Of a stretch of DNA of 64,000 nucleotides, positions 56,297-64,000 are shown one piece after another. The notes under the pieces are model-generated. The model had not been told where the DNA came from. It ran no database searches and worked only from the letters and a program-made list of their open reading frames with translations. The DNA is from Nevskia sp035651715 (GTDB taxonomy: Bacteria; Pseudomonadota; Gammaproteobacteria; Nevskiales; Nevskiaceae). The translations under genes were made by a program, and so were the position numbers. Within the stretch, counting starts at the first letter, position 1. Every line of letters begins with the position of its first letter. The DNA is taken from assembly GCA_035651715.1 (NCBI GenBank), contig DASRFD010000069.1, positions 1 through 64,000 of the forward strand. Reading direction: 5' to 3'.

Positions 56297-57370
56297 CTAC
56301 CCGAGGAACGCGGCGCGCAGCGCCTCGGTCATCGCCGCCACCGCGCCGGCGGCGGGGCGCACCGCGCCGCTGGTGTTGAAGTAGCCGTGCACCAGCCCTT
56401 CGCTGTGCAGCTCCTGCACCGCCACTCCGGCTTCGCGCATCTTGCGCGCGTAGGCCTGGCCTTCGTCGCAGAGCGGGTCGAAGCCCGCGGTGGCCACCAG
56501 TGCCGGCGCCACGCCCGCAGGGTCGCCGAACAGCGGCGAGGCGCGCGGCTCGCGGCGGTCCTGTTCCGGCCGCAGGTAATTGCCGCGGAACCAGTCCATG
56601 CTGGTCTTCTCCAGCAGGAAGCCCTTGCCGAAGGTGCGGATCGACTCGGCCGACATGGTCAGGTCGGTGGTCGGATAGATCAGCAATTGGAAGCAGGGCG
56701 GCACCGCATCGCGGCGCGCATCCTGCGCCACCACCGCCGCGAGATTGCCGCCGGCGCTGTCGCCGCCGACCGCGATGCGCGCCGGGTCGATCCCGAACCC
56801 GGCGGCGCGGCGCGCGACCTCGCGGAACGCCGCCAGCGCATCGTCGGCCGCGGCGGGAAAGGGATGCTCCGGCGCCAGGCGGTAGTCGACCGCGATCACC
56901 ACGCAGGGCGTTCGCGCCGCCAGCTGGCGGCAGGGCAGGTCGTGCGAATCGAGCGAGCCCAGGGTGAAGCCGCCACCGTGGTAGAACACCAGGCAGGGCG
57001 CGGGCGTCGCCACATCCGCGGGGCGATACAGGCGCGCCGGGATGGTCCCGGCCGGGCCCGCCAGCTCCACCGCGCGCACTTCCGCCAGCGCCGGCGCCTG
57101 CGGCGCCAGCATCGCCGCTTCGACGTCGAAGTCGGCGCGCACCCGCGGCAGCGGGTAGGACTGCCAGGGTTTGGTGCCGCTCAGGCGGCGCAGCTTCAGC
57201 AGCAGCTGGATTTGCAGGTCGAGGGTGCGGCCGGCCAGGCTCAGCGGCGCGCCGACCAGGCGGCGCTGCAGCGCGGCGGGCAGGCGCAGGATGCCGCGCG
57301 CCACCGCGCGCTCGATGCGGGCCTTGAGGTTCAAGCGGATCTCCGGTCGCGGGGCAGCCCGCGGCGGCAT
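56297..57370 (-). CDS. HSL-family alpha/beta hydrolase (esterase)
   Basis: This 357-residue esterase is of the hormone-sensitive-lipase group (family IV). It has the oxyanion motif HGGGFTLGS, the nucleophile elbow GGDSAGGN, the aspartate in TAGFDPLCDEG, and the histidine in GLVHGYFN, so the Ser-Asp-His triad is complete. The N-terminal 80 residues form the cap. There is no signal peptide, so it acts inside the cell, likely on short acyl esters. ATG 57370 is the first start with coding-like content. The YceI gene is upstream by about 80 bases on the same strand. Confidence 0.9.
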   Translation of the reverse strand: MPPRAAPRPEIRLNLKARIERAVARGILRLPAALQRRLVGAPLSLAGRTLDLQIQLLLKLRRLSGTKPWQSYPLPRVRADFDVEAAMLAPQAPALAEVRAVELAGPAGTIPARLYRPADVATPAPCLVFYHGGGFTLGSLDSHDLPCRQLAARTPCVVIAVDYRLAPEHPFPAAADDALAAFREVARRAAGFGIDPARIAVGGDSAGGNLAAVVAQDARRDAVPPCFQLLIYPTTDLTMSAESIRTFGKGFLLEKTSMDWFRGNYLRPEQDRREPRASPLFGDPAGVAPALVATAGFDPLCDEGQAYARKMREAGVAVQELHSEGLVHGYFNTSGAVRPAAGAVAAMTEALRAAFLG

Positions 57371-57452
57371 TGTGCCGCGGCGGGCCGCGCAGCCGCCTTG
57401 GCCGGCGCGCCGGCATTGCGGTGGGGCAAGGCCAGCGGCGCGCGGACGGCGC

Positions 57453-58079
57453 CTAGTCGTGGTCCTGGTGCAGGGCCACGGACTCCGCCGGCCTGGTGCT
57501 GCCGTCGTTGCGCGAGGCGGTGCCGTTGACGCGGATCTCCACCGCATCGCCGGCCACCCAGAAGCCGTGCGGCAGGCCGAAGTCCGAGCGCAGGATGTTG
57601 GCCGAGGCGGTGAAGGTGCAGGCCTGGCGCTGGTCGGGCAGGCGCCCCTCGCAATCCAGGCGGCTGATGCTCAGGTTCACCGGGCGGCTGACGCCGTGCA
57701 TGGTCAGCTCGCCCTCGGCCAGCGCCTCCCCGGAAGGCTTGAATTCGACATGGGTCGAACGGAAGCGCATCAGGGGATAGCGCTGGGTGTCGAGCCATTC
57801 GCTCGAGCGCAGGCGTTCGGTCCAGCGCGCGTCCGGGCCTTCCAGCGAATCGGTGGCGATGGTGACGTCGATGAGGTTGTCGGTGCGCTGGCGGTCGAGG
57901 GTGAAGATGCCGTCGAGCTGGCGGAAGCGGGCGTCGAGCCACTGCACGCCGAAGCGGTGCACGTTGATCAGCAGCTGGGTCTGCTCCGGCTCGATGCGAT
58001 AGGCGTCAGCCGCCTGCGCGCCGAGCGCCAGCAGCCACAGGCCCAGACCGATTCTTGGTTTCACCACCGCCAACTCCAT
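57453..58079 (-). CDS. YceI-family periplasmic protein
   Basis: This 208-residue protein has a signal peptide (cleavage near QAADA at 25). The mature YceI-type lipocalin-like barrel includes YRIEPEQTQLLINVHRFGVQWLDARF near 28-53, IATDSLEGPDARWTERLRSSEWLDTQRYPLMRF and GELTMHGVSRPVNLSIS near 124-140. YceI proteins bind long isoprenoid or amide lipids. It is the first gene of a possible pair with the HSL-type esterase. The start at 58079 gives a normal signal peptide. Confidence 0.9.
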   Translation of the reverse strand: MELAVVKPRIGLGLWLLALGAQAADAYRIEPEQTQLLINVHRFGVQWLDARFRQLDGIFTLDRQRTDNLIDVTIATDSLEGPDARWTERLRSSEWLDTQRYPLMRFRSTHVEFKPSGEALAEGELTMHGVSRPVNLSISRLDCEGRLPDQRQACTFTASANILRSDFGLPHGFWVAGDAVEIRVNGTASRNDGSTRPAESVALHQDHD

Positions 58080-58270
58080 GCAGGCGCGTTCAGGAGAGTA
58101 GACCTCGTCCGGCAAGGGTAAGTGCATCGGGGACGCCGAATGGCTGCTTTGGTCAGCTGAACGTGCGGTCAGGTGTGTCGCCCAGGTTCCGGGGGCGAGC
58201 CCGGCGGGGCCATGAGTATGCCGCGCAGCCGCACCTTCCGGGTGCCGCGCCGCCCCGGCATACTGCCGCC

Positions 58271-59770
58271 ATGTCCGAACTTCCAGACCCGGACGCGGAG
58301 CAGCCGGCAGCGCCGCCCGCGCCCCTGCTGGCGCCGTTGCCGCCGCCGCGGCCCGCTCCGCGGCGGTCGGGCCTGGGCAATTTCCTCGGTGTGCTCAAGG
58401 CCGGTTTGCGGCTGGCGCTGCTGCGCCCGCCGCGGGTGGACGCGCTGCGCCTGGGGCCGGGGCTGTTCTGGCTGCTGATCCTGCTGTGCGAGCTGCCGCT
58501 GTCGCTGCTGCTGGACTATTTCAATGTCGAGGCGCCGCGCCGCTTCAGCCGCTGGGGGCTGGAGAGCCTGGTCGCCTACGACCTGCTGACCGTGTTCGTC
58601 GCCTTCCTGCTGGCCCGGCTGGCCCGCCGCGCCGAGCTGCTGTGGCCGCTGGCCGCGCTGCTTGCCGCCGCCGGCCTGTATACCGACAACATCGCCGACC
58701 TGGCCCAGCACCACCTGGCGCCGCTGCTGGCGGACCGGTATCCGCGCCTGCCCTGGCTGGTCTACTGGCTGTACCTGCTGTGGGTGTTCCTGCTGGTGCC
58801 GCGGCTGTTGCGCGCACTGCAGGCGATGCGGTTGCGGCGCGCCTTGTTCGGCGCGGCCGCCGCCGTCGCCTGCTTCGTCGCCGCCGCCTGGCTGATGCCG
58901 CCGGTGCCGCTGTGGTATCACGACTACAGCGCCGAACGCGCCGGCAAGGACAAGGCGCCGCCGCTGGTTGCCGAGGAGGTGTTCGGCCGCCAGGACGAGT
59001 TGCTGGAGCGGGCGCTGGCCGGCATCGCCCCCAGCCGCCCGGGCCGGCCGAGCCTGTATTTCGTGGCCTACGCCCCGGATGGCGAACAGGACGTGTTCAT
59101 GAAGGAAGCCCGTTACGGCACGCGCCTGTTCCAGACCCGCTTCGGCGCCGCGCAGCGCAGCCTGGCGCTGGTCAACAACCGCCAGACCGTGGACGAGCTG
59201 CCGCTGGCCACGGCGGCCAACCTCAGGCACGCGCTCGACGCCATCGGCCGCAAGATGGACCCGCGGCAGGACATCCTGTTCCTCTACCTGACCAGCCACG
59301 GCTCGCGCGACGCCCGGCTGGCGGTGGAACTGGAGGGCCTCAGCTTCAGCGACTTCAACGCGCCGCGCCTGGCGCAGATGCTCAAGGACTCGGGCATCCG
59401 CTGGAAAGTCGTGGTCGTCTCGGCGTGTTACAGCGGCAGCTTCCTCGACAGCCTGCGCGACGATCACACCCTGGTGCTGACCGCGGCCCGCGCCGACCGC
59501 ACCTCCTTCGGCTGCGCCGACGACGCCGACTTCACCTATTTCGGCCGCGCCTACCTGCAGCAGGCGCTGAACCACACCACCTCGTTCACCGAGGCTTTTG
59601 CCGAGGCCCGCCGCCTGGTCGAACAGTGGGAAAACCGCGACCACGAAGTCCACTCCGAGCCGCAGATGGCCGCGGGCGCCCTGATCGGGGCGCGGCTCGA
59701 GCAGTGGCGCGCCACGCTCCCGCAGGCCCCGCTCGCCGGGGCCGCCACAGCCGCCCGCGCCGGCCATTGA
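58271..59770 (+). CDS. Membrane-anchored C13 (legumain-like) peptidase
   Basis: This 499-residue protein has a Pro-rich N-terminus, about five to six hydrophobic segments between 60 and 215, then an extracytoplasmic peptidase C13 domain of about 250 residues. The catalytic pair is His343 in LTSHGSRD and Cys386 in VVSACYSGSF, as in legumain/GPI-transamidase-type caspase-fold peptidases. Bacterial members are common in gammaproteobacteria but their substrates are not known. The gene is divergent from YceI with a 190-base gap. The ATG at 58271 is the first start before the Pro-rich stretch. Confidence 0.87.
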   Translation: MSELPDPDAEQPAAPPAPLLAPLPPPRPAPRRSGLGNFLGVLKAGLRLALLRPPRVDALRLGPGLFWLLILLCELPLSLLLDYFNVEAPRRFSRWGLESLVAYDLLTVFVAFLLARLARRAELLWPLAALLAAAGLYTDNIADLAQHHLAPLLADRYPRLPWLVYWLYLLWVFLLVPRLLRALQAMRLRRALFGAAAAVACFVAAAWLMPPVPLWYHDYSAERAGKDKAPPLVAEEVFGRQDELLERALAGIAPSRPGRPSLYFVAYAPDGEQDVFMKEARYGTRLFQTRFGAAQRSLALVNNRQTVDELPLATAANLRHALDAIGRKMDPRQDILFLYLTSHGSRDARLAVELEGLSFSDFNAPRLAQMLKDSGIRWKVVVVSACYSGSFLDSLRDDHTLVLTAARADRTSFGCADDADFTYFGRAYLQQALNHTTSFTEAFAEARRLVEQWENRDHEVHSEPQMAAGALIGARLEQWRATLPQAPLAGAATAARAGH

Positions 59771-59918
59771 GGTAAGGACTATTACCGTACTGGCGGACGC
59801 AAATGTTGTGCGGATTCAACAAACTGAGAAAAGGAGTCGCACTCATCAATTTGGATGAGGCTTGGCCGGCGCGCGGCCGATAAGGTAGCGATTACAACGA
59901 AGAGGAGGGGGTTTGCGA

Positions 59919-61850
59919 ATGCCCAGGAAGCGCGGGGGAGATCCCACGTTTGTGCTCAGGAACGGGACGCCGCTGGCGGCGCTGTTCCTCGGTGGCGCGG
60001 TCTGCTGCGGTACCGCCCAGGCCGGCACCTTGGACCTTTGGAGCGATGCCTCGCTCGACTACAAGCTGACCGTGTCGTATGCCGCGGCGGTCCGCACCGG
60101 CAATGCCAATGACGCCCTGATCAACGGCCCGGTGGACCCGTTCCAGTCCTATCTGCTGCCGACGCAGCAGGCGGGACAGCCATTTCAATTCTTCTCCTTC
60201 ACCCATACCGGCCTGCCGACCACCATCAACTACGACGATGGCGACCGCAACTTCAAGAAAGGCAGCCTGATCAACAACCGCATCACCGGCCTGGGCGAGC
60301 TGCAGTTCCACTGGGGCAACTACGGCATCGTCGCCAGCGGCGACGGCTTCTACGACCAGGTTTACCATCACCCCAACGACAACAACTCGCCGGACACCAA
60401 CAACACCCAGGGCATTCCCAACAGCCACTGGACCGACGGCGCCCGCTACTACGACGGCCAGCGCGTGCGCCTGCTCGACGCCTACGCCTACGGCGACTTC
60501 GCGCTGCCCTGGGGGATGAACCTCAACCTGCGCGCCGGCCAGCACCTGGTCGCCTACGGCCAGAGCCTGTTCCTGTCCGGCATTGCCCTGGCGCAGAGCC
60601 GCGCCGACGCCACCAAGGCTTTCGTGCCCGGCGCCGAAGTCAAGAGCATCCTGCTGCCGACCAACCAGGTTTCCTTCCGCCTGGGCGTGAGCAACACCCT
60701 GTCGGCGGTGGGCTATTACAAGTTCGCCTTCCGCGCCAACGAGATCTTCCCCGAGGGCGACTACTTCTCCCCGGCGGACGCGGTCGGCCCGGGCGCCACC
60801 TTCGTCTACGGCTCGGCCAACCCGCTCTACGGCGGCGCCAATTCCTGCACCGGCCTGCTGGCGAACTTCCACATCGTCAATACCGGCATTCCCGGCGGTC
60901 AGGCGGTGGAAAACCTGGTCTGCACGCTGCTGATGCCGGTCGGCGGCCTGCTCAATTCGCCCAGGACGATCAACGCCACGCGCGGCCCCGACCTGCGGCC
61001 CAGCGACTGGGGGCAGTACGGCGGCGGCCTCGAGTACCAGATCACCTCGCGCACCAACGTCGCCGGCTACTACCTGCGCTACGACGACACCAACCCCTCG
61101 GTGAACCTCAACGTGGGCTATGCGCCGTTCGGCTTCCTGCCCAACGGCCAGGCGGTGACGACGCAGATCATCAACCAGCCGGTGCCGAACACCTACAACG
61201 TCAAGTACTTCGACGGCATCCACCTGTACGGCCTGACCTTCAGCTCGGTGGTCGGCCCCTTCAACGTCGCCGGCGAGCTGAACTTCCGCGACGGTGCCTC
61301 GGTGGCGCTGGACTCGACCATCTCCGGGGTGGTCAGCCCGGTGTTCACCCGCGGCCAGATCAGCCAGGCGCTCGTTTCGGCGATCTACGTCACCAACCCG
61401 AAGTTCTTCTACGACGACCTGGCCTTCACCGCCGAGGCCGGCTACATCCACGTCAACGACGTCGATCCGATCCAGTCCTCGCCCGGCATCATCATGCACG
61501 GCAACGGCGACACGCTGTTCTATAACCGCAATGCCTGGGGCTTCCAGACGCTCACCATCCCGACCAAGCACAACATCTGGAACGGCTGGGACATGTCCAC
61601 GCCGATTTCCTTCGGCATGCTGGTCAAGGGCAACCCCTCCATGCCGGGCGCCTTCGGCGCGCTGTACGGCGAGGGCGACACCCGCCTGGGCGTAAGCGCG
61701 AACTTCCAGTACCTGGGCAATCTGGAAGTGGGCGTCGGCTACAACTTCTTCTTCGGCGACCCGAACAAGCTGATCGGCGACAGCCTGCTCAAGGCCAATC
61801 CGTACATGGATCGCGACTACGCCACGTTCCACGCCACCTACAACTTCTAG
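59919..61850 (+). CDS. DUF1302-family outer membrane protein
   Basis: This 643-residue protein has a signal peptide (cleavage near AQAG at 36). DUF1302 proteins are large outer-membrane barrels linked to uptake of fatty acids, steroids or polyesters and usually paired with a DUF1329 lipoprotein. Hallmarks are LDYKLTVSYAAAVR, FKKGSLINNRITGLGELQFHWGNYG and VRLLDAYAYGDFALPWG; the C-terminus ends in YNF, as for barrel targeting. The partner DUF1329 gene is absent here. AGGAGG lies ten bases before the ATG at 59919. A strong terminator follows. Confidence 0.92.
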   Translation: MPRKRGGDPTFVLRNGTPLAALFLGGAVCCGTAQAGTLDLWSDASLDYKLTVSYAAAVRTGNANDALINGPVDPFQSYLLPTQQAGQPFQFFSFTHTGLPTTINYDDGDRNFKKGSLINNRITGLGELQFHWGNYGIVASGDGFYDQVYHHPNDNNSPDTNNTQGIPNSHWTDGARYYDGQRVRLLDAYAYGDFALPWGMNLNLRAGQHLVAYGQSLFLSGIALAQSRADATKAFVPGAEVKSILLPTNQVSFRLGVSNTLSAVGYYKFAFRANEIFPEGDYFSPADAVGPGATFVYGSANPLYGGANSCTGLLANFHIVNTGIPGGQAVENLVCTLLMPVGGLLNSPRTINATRGPDLRPSDWGQYGGGLEYQITSRTNVAGYYLRYDDTNPSVNLNVGYAPFGFLPNGQAVTTQIINQPVPNTYNVKYFDGIHLYGLTFSSVVGPFNVAGELNFRDGASVALDSTISGVVSPVFTRGQISQALVSAIYVTNPKFFYDDLAFTAEAGYIHVNDVDPIQSSPGIIMHGNGDTLFYNRNAWGFQTLTIPTKHNIWNGWDMSTPISFGMLVKGNPSMPGAFGALYGEGDTRLGVSANFQYLGNLEVGVGYNFFFGDPNKLIGDSLLKANPYMDRDYATFHATYNF

Positions 61851-61885
61851 CGTTCCAAGGCTTCAGGGGTACAAGCGGCACCGTC

Positions 61886-61912
61886 AGGCCCGGGGCAACC
61901 CGGGCCTTTTTT
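61886..61912 (+). terminator. Rho-independent terminator
   Basis: AGGCCCGGG at 61886-61894 pairs with CCCGGGCCT at 61899-61907 and is followed by TTTTT. It ends the DUF1302 transcript and sits between convergent genes. Confidence 0.9.
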
Positions 61913-61921
61913 ATGCGAGGC

Positions 61922-62554
61922 TCAGTAGCGCAGCAGGCGGCTGGTACGCGGCGCGATGGCGTAGTGCAGCTGGATCAGCAGGATGAAGCCGATGCTCAGA
62001 TAGGTGCTGAACAGGCACAGCGCGGCGCCGAAGGCGTACAGCGACTGCGCCACCACGATGCGTCCCAGGATCAGGCGGTCCAGGTCCGCCGGCGCGTCGG
62101 CCTTGACCAGGCCATGGCGGCGCGCATAGAGCCAGCTGCCGGCCAGGGCCAGGCCGAGGGCCAGCACGTTGCCCCAGTACAGCAGCAGCGCCACGCGGTA
62201 GTCGATGAATTCCGCCAGCAGGGAAGTGGCGAAGGGCAGCAGCGTCACCCCGAACAGGAAGCCCAGGTGGACCCAGGCGAGGTTGCGGTCGGCGCGCTCG
62301 ATGTGGTTGAGCTGGGTCTGCTGGCCGACCCAGAAGATGCCCAGCGTCAGGAAGCTCATCAGGTAGGCCAGCAGCCGCGGCAGCAGCGGCAGCAGCTTGT
62401 TCCTCAATTCGCCCTCGGAGTGGACCGCTTCGGCCGCCGGCGCATGCAGGTCGAGCACCAGCAGGGTCATGGCCACGGCGAAGACGCCGTCGCTGAGCGC
62501 CGCGATGCGCTCCAGGCTCTGGCCGGAGATGCGGTTGTAGGCGGTGGTGGGCAT
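61922..62554 (-). CDS. TMEM175-family potassium channel-like protein
   Basis: This 210-residue membrane protein has six helices. The first helix contains the signature LSDGVFAVAMTLLVLDL near 20-36, corresponding to the FSDxxFAxxxTLL pattern of prokaryotic TMEM175 channels, which conduct potassium. The segment FWVGQQTQLNHIERADRNLAWVHL is typical of the family. It starts two bases after the stop of the small membrane protein upstream, so they form an operon. No regulator is seen. Confidence 0.9.
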   Translation of the reverse strand: MPTTAYNRISGQSLERIAALSDGVFAVAMTLLVLDLHAPAAEAVHSEGELRNKLLPLLPRLLAYLMSFLTLGIFWVGQQTQLNHIERADRNLAWVHLGFLFGVTLLPFATSLLAEFIDYRVALLLYWGNVLALGLALAGSWLYARRHGLVKADAPADLDRLILGRIVVAQSLYAFGAALCLFSTYLSIGFILLIQLHYAIAPRTSRLLRY

Positions 62555-62556
62555 GG

Positions 62557-62946
62557 TCAGGCTCGGGCGGGTTCCGGGTGGCGGCGCAGGAAGGCCAGGA
62601 ACAGGGCGGCGAACACCAGGTCCGAGCCGCCCAGCGCCACCAGCCGCCCGCTGGCATGCCCGCCGAGCCAGCACGCCGCCAGGGTCAGCGGCACCGCGAC
62701 CTTGCCGACGATGCTCAGTGGAATATACGGCCGGTAGCGGACCGGGTCGTTGGCCACGCACCAGTAGGCGTAGCCGAACACCGCGATCATCAGGGCCAGC
62801 AGGTCGGCGAAGGCGACGTTGCTGCCCTGCACCGGGTCCAGGCGCAGCAGCGGCAGCAGCACCGGCCGCAGCAGCAGCAGGCCGGCCGCGACGGTGAAGT
62901 TGAACAGCGCGGCGACGCCGAACAGCCGGCGGGCATGGTGGTGCAT
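62557..62946 (-). CDS. Four-helix membrane protein, unknown
   Basis: This 129-residue inner-membrane protein has helices near 7-24, 42-63, 78-94 and 102-120 and an Arg/His-rich start (MHHHARR). No family is recognised, though small proteins of this layout are common beside transport genes. It is the first gene of a pair with the TMEM175-like channel (two-base gap). The start ATG at 62946 is the only good one. Confidence 0.65.
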   Translation of the reverse strand: MHHHARRLFGVAALFNFTVAAGLLLLRPVLLPLLRLDPVQGSNVAFADLLALMIAVFGYAYWCVANDPVRYRPYIPLSIVGKVAVPLTLAACWLGGHASGRLVALGGSDLVFAALFLAFLRRHPEPARA

Positions 62947-63000
62947 CGGTCACTGGCGGGCGGATGAGGTGCCCGCCAGTGTAGCCGAGCGCCGCCGGCC

Positions 63001-64000
63001 TCAGCCGAGCAGGATCTTCGACTTCGGCGCCAGGCCTTCCAGCATCAGCTGGTTGACCTGCTTGACGAAGGCCGCCGGGTCGTCGAGCTGGCCGCCCTCG
63101 GCCAGCACCGCCTGGTCGTGCAGCAGGCGGGCAAGGTTGGAGAAGGCCGCCTCGTCGCTGGTCTCCCGCAGCCGCTGCACCAGCGGGTGCTGCGGATTCA
63201 GCTCCAGGATCGGCAGGGTGGCGAAGGGATTGGCCTGCCCGGCCTGCTTGAGGATGCGCGCCATGCGCAGCGAGATGCCGTGCTCGCCGGCCACCAGGCA
63301 GGCCGGCGACTCGGTCAGGCGGCCTGACACCTTGGCGGAGGCGATCCTGCCGGCCAGTGCCTTCTGCAGGCGTTCGAGCGTGTCCTTGTAGGCGGACTCG
63401 GCGGCCGCCTTGTCGGCGGTCTCGATCACCGACTCCACGTCGGCCGCGGCGCGCGCCACGCTTTCCAGCTTCTTGCCCTCGAACTCGTGCAGGTGGCTGG
63501 TGACCCATTCGTCGACGCGGTCGGTCAGCAGCAGCACCTCGTAGCCGCGGGCGGCGAACCCCTCCAGGTGCGGGCTGTTGCGCGCGGCCGAGAGCGTGTC
63601 GGCGGTGAGGTAGTAGATGGTCTTCTGCTCGGGCTTCATGCGGCCGACGTAGTCCATCAGCGAGGTCAGGGCATCGCCCTCGGTCGCGGTGGAGCTGAAG
63701 CGCAGCAGCTTGGCGATGCGCTCCTTCAGGCCCTCGTCGTCGATGACGCCTTCCTTCAGCACCGTGCCGAAGGTCTGCCAGAACCCGGCGTACTCCTGCG
63801 GCTTGTTCGCCGCCAGGTCCTCCAGCAGGTCCAGGGTGCGTTTGACCAGTGCGGCGCGGATCTTCTCGACGGTGCGGTTGTTCTGCAGCAGCTCGCGCGA
63901 CACGTTCAGCGGCAGGTCGGCCGAATCGACCAGGCCGCGCATGAAGCGCAGCCAGGGCGGCAGCAGCTCGGCGGCCTTGTCCATGATGAAGACGCGGCGC
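63001..64000 (-). CDS. htpG: Chaperone HtpG (Hsp90), C-terminal part
   Basis: The gene enters from the right edge; 333 codons of its 3' half are visible, from RRVFIMDKAAELLP onward. The middle domain continues with LPLNVSRELLQNNRTVEKI near the start and KIYYLTAD-like TIYYLTADT, followed by the C-terminal dimerisation domain (SPACLVAGEHGISLRMARIL and ILELNPQHPLVQRLRE). This is the canonical Hsp90 pattern, so the ATPase domain should lie beyond the window. HtpG is a cytoplasmic ATP-dependent chaperone. It lies upstream of the TMEM175 pair on the same strand. Confidence 0.95.
   Translation of the reverse strand, partial: RRVFIMDKAAELLPPWLRFMRGLVDSADLPLNVSRELLQNNRTVEKIRAALVKRTLDLLEDLAANKPQEYAGFWQTFGTVLKEGVIDDEGLKERIAKLLRFSSTATEGDALTSLMDYVGRMKPEQKTIYYLTADTLSAARNSPHLEGFAARGYEVLLLTDRVDEWVTSHLHEFEGKKLESVARAAADVESVIETADKAAAESAYKDTLERLQKALAGRIASAKVSGRLTESPACLVAGEHGISLRMARILKQAGQANPFATLPILELNPQHPLVQRLRETSDEAAFSNLARLLHDQAVLAEGGQLDDPAAFVKQVNQLMLEGLAPKSKILLG

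Noticed and set aside
59892..61832. Long open frame of 646 codons on the minus strand
   Set aside because: It is the antisense shadow of the DUF1302 gene; composition is Val, Ala, Asp and His heavy and without motifs.
1..64000. tRNA, rRNA, integron, prophage or transposase genes
   Set aside because: I looked for characteristic tRNA ends, transposase catalytic motifs and phage structural genes and saw none.

Overview
The window is about 70% G+C with dense, mostly single-gene or two-gene transcription units on both strands. Together with an Ohr/OhrR pair, DUF1302-type and TIGR04219-like outer-membrane proteins, DUF2834 and DUF1330 proteins and a chromosomal B3 metallo-beta-lactamase, this suggests a soil or water gammaproteobacterium, perhaps of the Solimonadaceae/Nevskiales type. 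The taxonomic call is inference; there is no rRNA or tRNA here. I see no phage, plasmid or CRISPR locus. It looks like chromosome with many accessory housekeeping, stress and envelope genes.

Layout. 1-6.5 kb: a translationally coupled pair of GYF_2-domain membrane proteins (a ClpP-like protease fold, cut by the left edge, and an RDD protein), then small secreted or membrane proteins, an AhpD-like protein and a SET-domain protein. 6.5-9.6 kb: an XRE/S24-type repressor with a palindromic operator, a DUF3592 protein and the first copy of a palindromic repeat. 9.7-14.5 kb: a methyltransferase, a tandem pair of paralogous membrane proteins, an SRPBCC-ArsR operon with two operator dyads, and a divergent LysR/SDR pair. 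14.7-17 kb: two adjacent genes, each fusing GYF_2, DUF2628 and a type IV pilin-like domain. 17-29 kb: a serine hydrolase, BI-1/YccA, AraC, a YciI-like gene bracketed by repeat ends, a tandem thioredoxin-fold GST-like protein, a metal-dependent hydrolase, a thioesterase, a patatin lipoprotein, dCMP deaminase and a GNAT. 29-37 kb: secreted proteins, a GlxA-type regulator coupled to a cysteine hydrolase, an outer-membrane barrel with a lipoprotein esterase, a DHDPS-family lyase and a candidate structured RNA. 37.5-42.3 kb: a complete tripartite drug-efflux operon (MarR, EmrA-like, EmrB-like, NodT-like) with its operator. 43-48 kb: a repeat copy, an orphan PBP2, an esterase and other small genes. 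48-54 kb: an LpxH-like phosphoesterase, a DUF3761 repeat protein, the B3 metallo-beta-lactamase, an L,D-transpeptidase and an acyl-CoA dehydrogenase. 54.2-55.3 kb: ohrR and ohr with matching operator boxes. 55.4-64 kb: an extracytoplasmic intradiol-dioxygenase-like lipoprotein, an HSL-type esterase, YceI, a membrane C13 (legumain-like) peptidase, a DUF1302 protein, a TMEM175-like channel and the C-terminal half of htpG.

The most unusual items are: (i) the two GYF_2-DUF2628-pilin chimeras, part of a set of four GYF_2 proteins in the first 17 kb; (ii) a family of palindromic, MITE-like repeats with 25-bp terminal inverted repeats that sit at gene 3' ends, one pair bracketing a whole gene; (iii) an S24-type repressor whose predicted catalytic lysine is arginine; and (iv) an uncharacterised B3 metallo-beta-lactamase.
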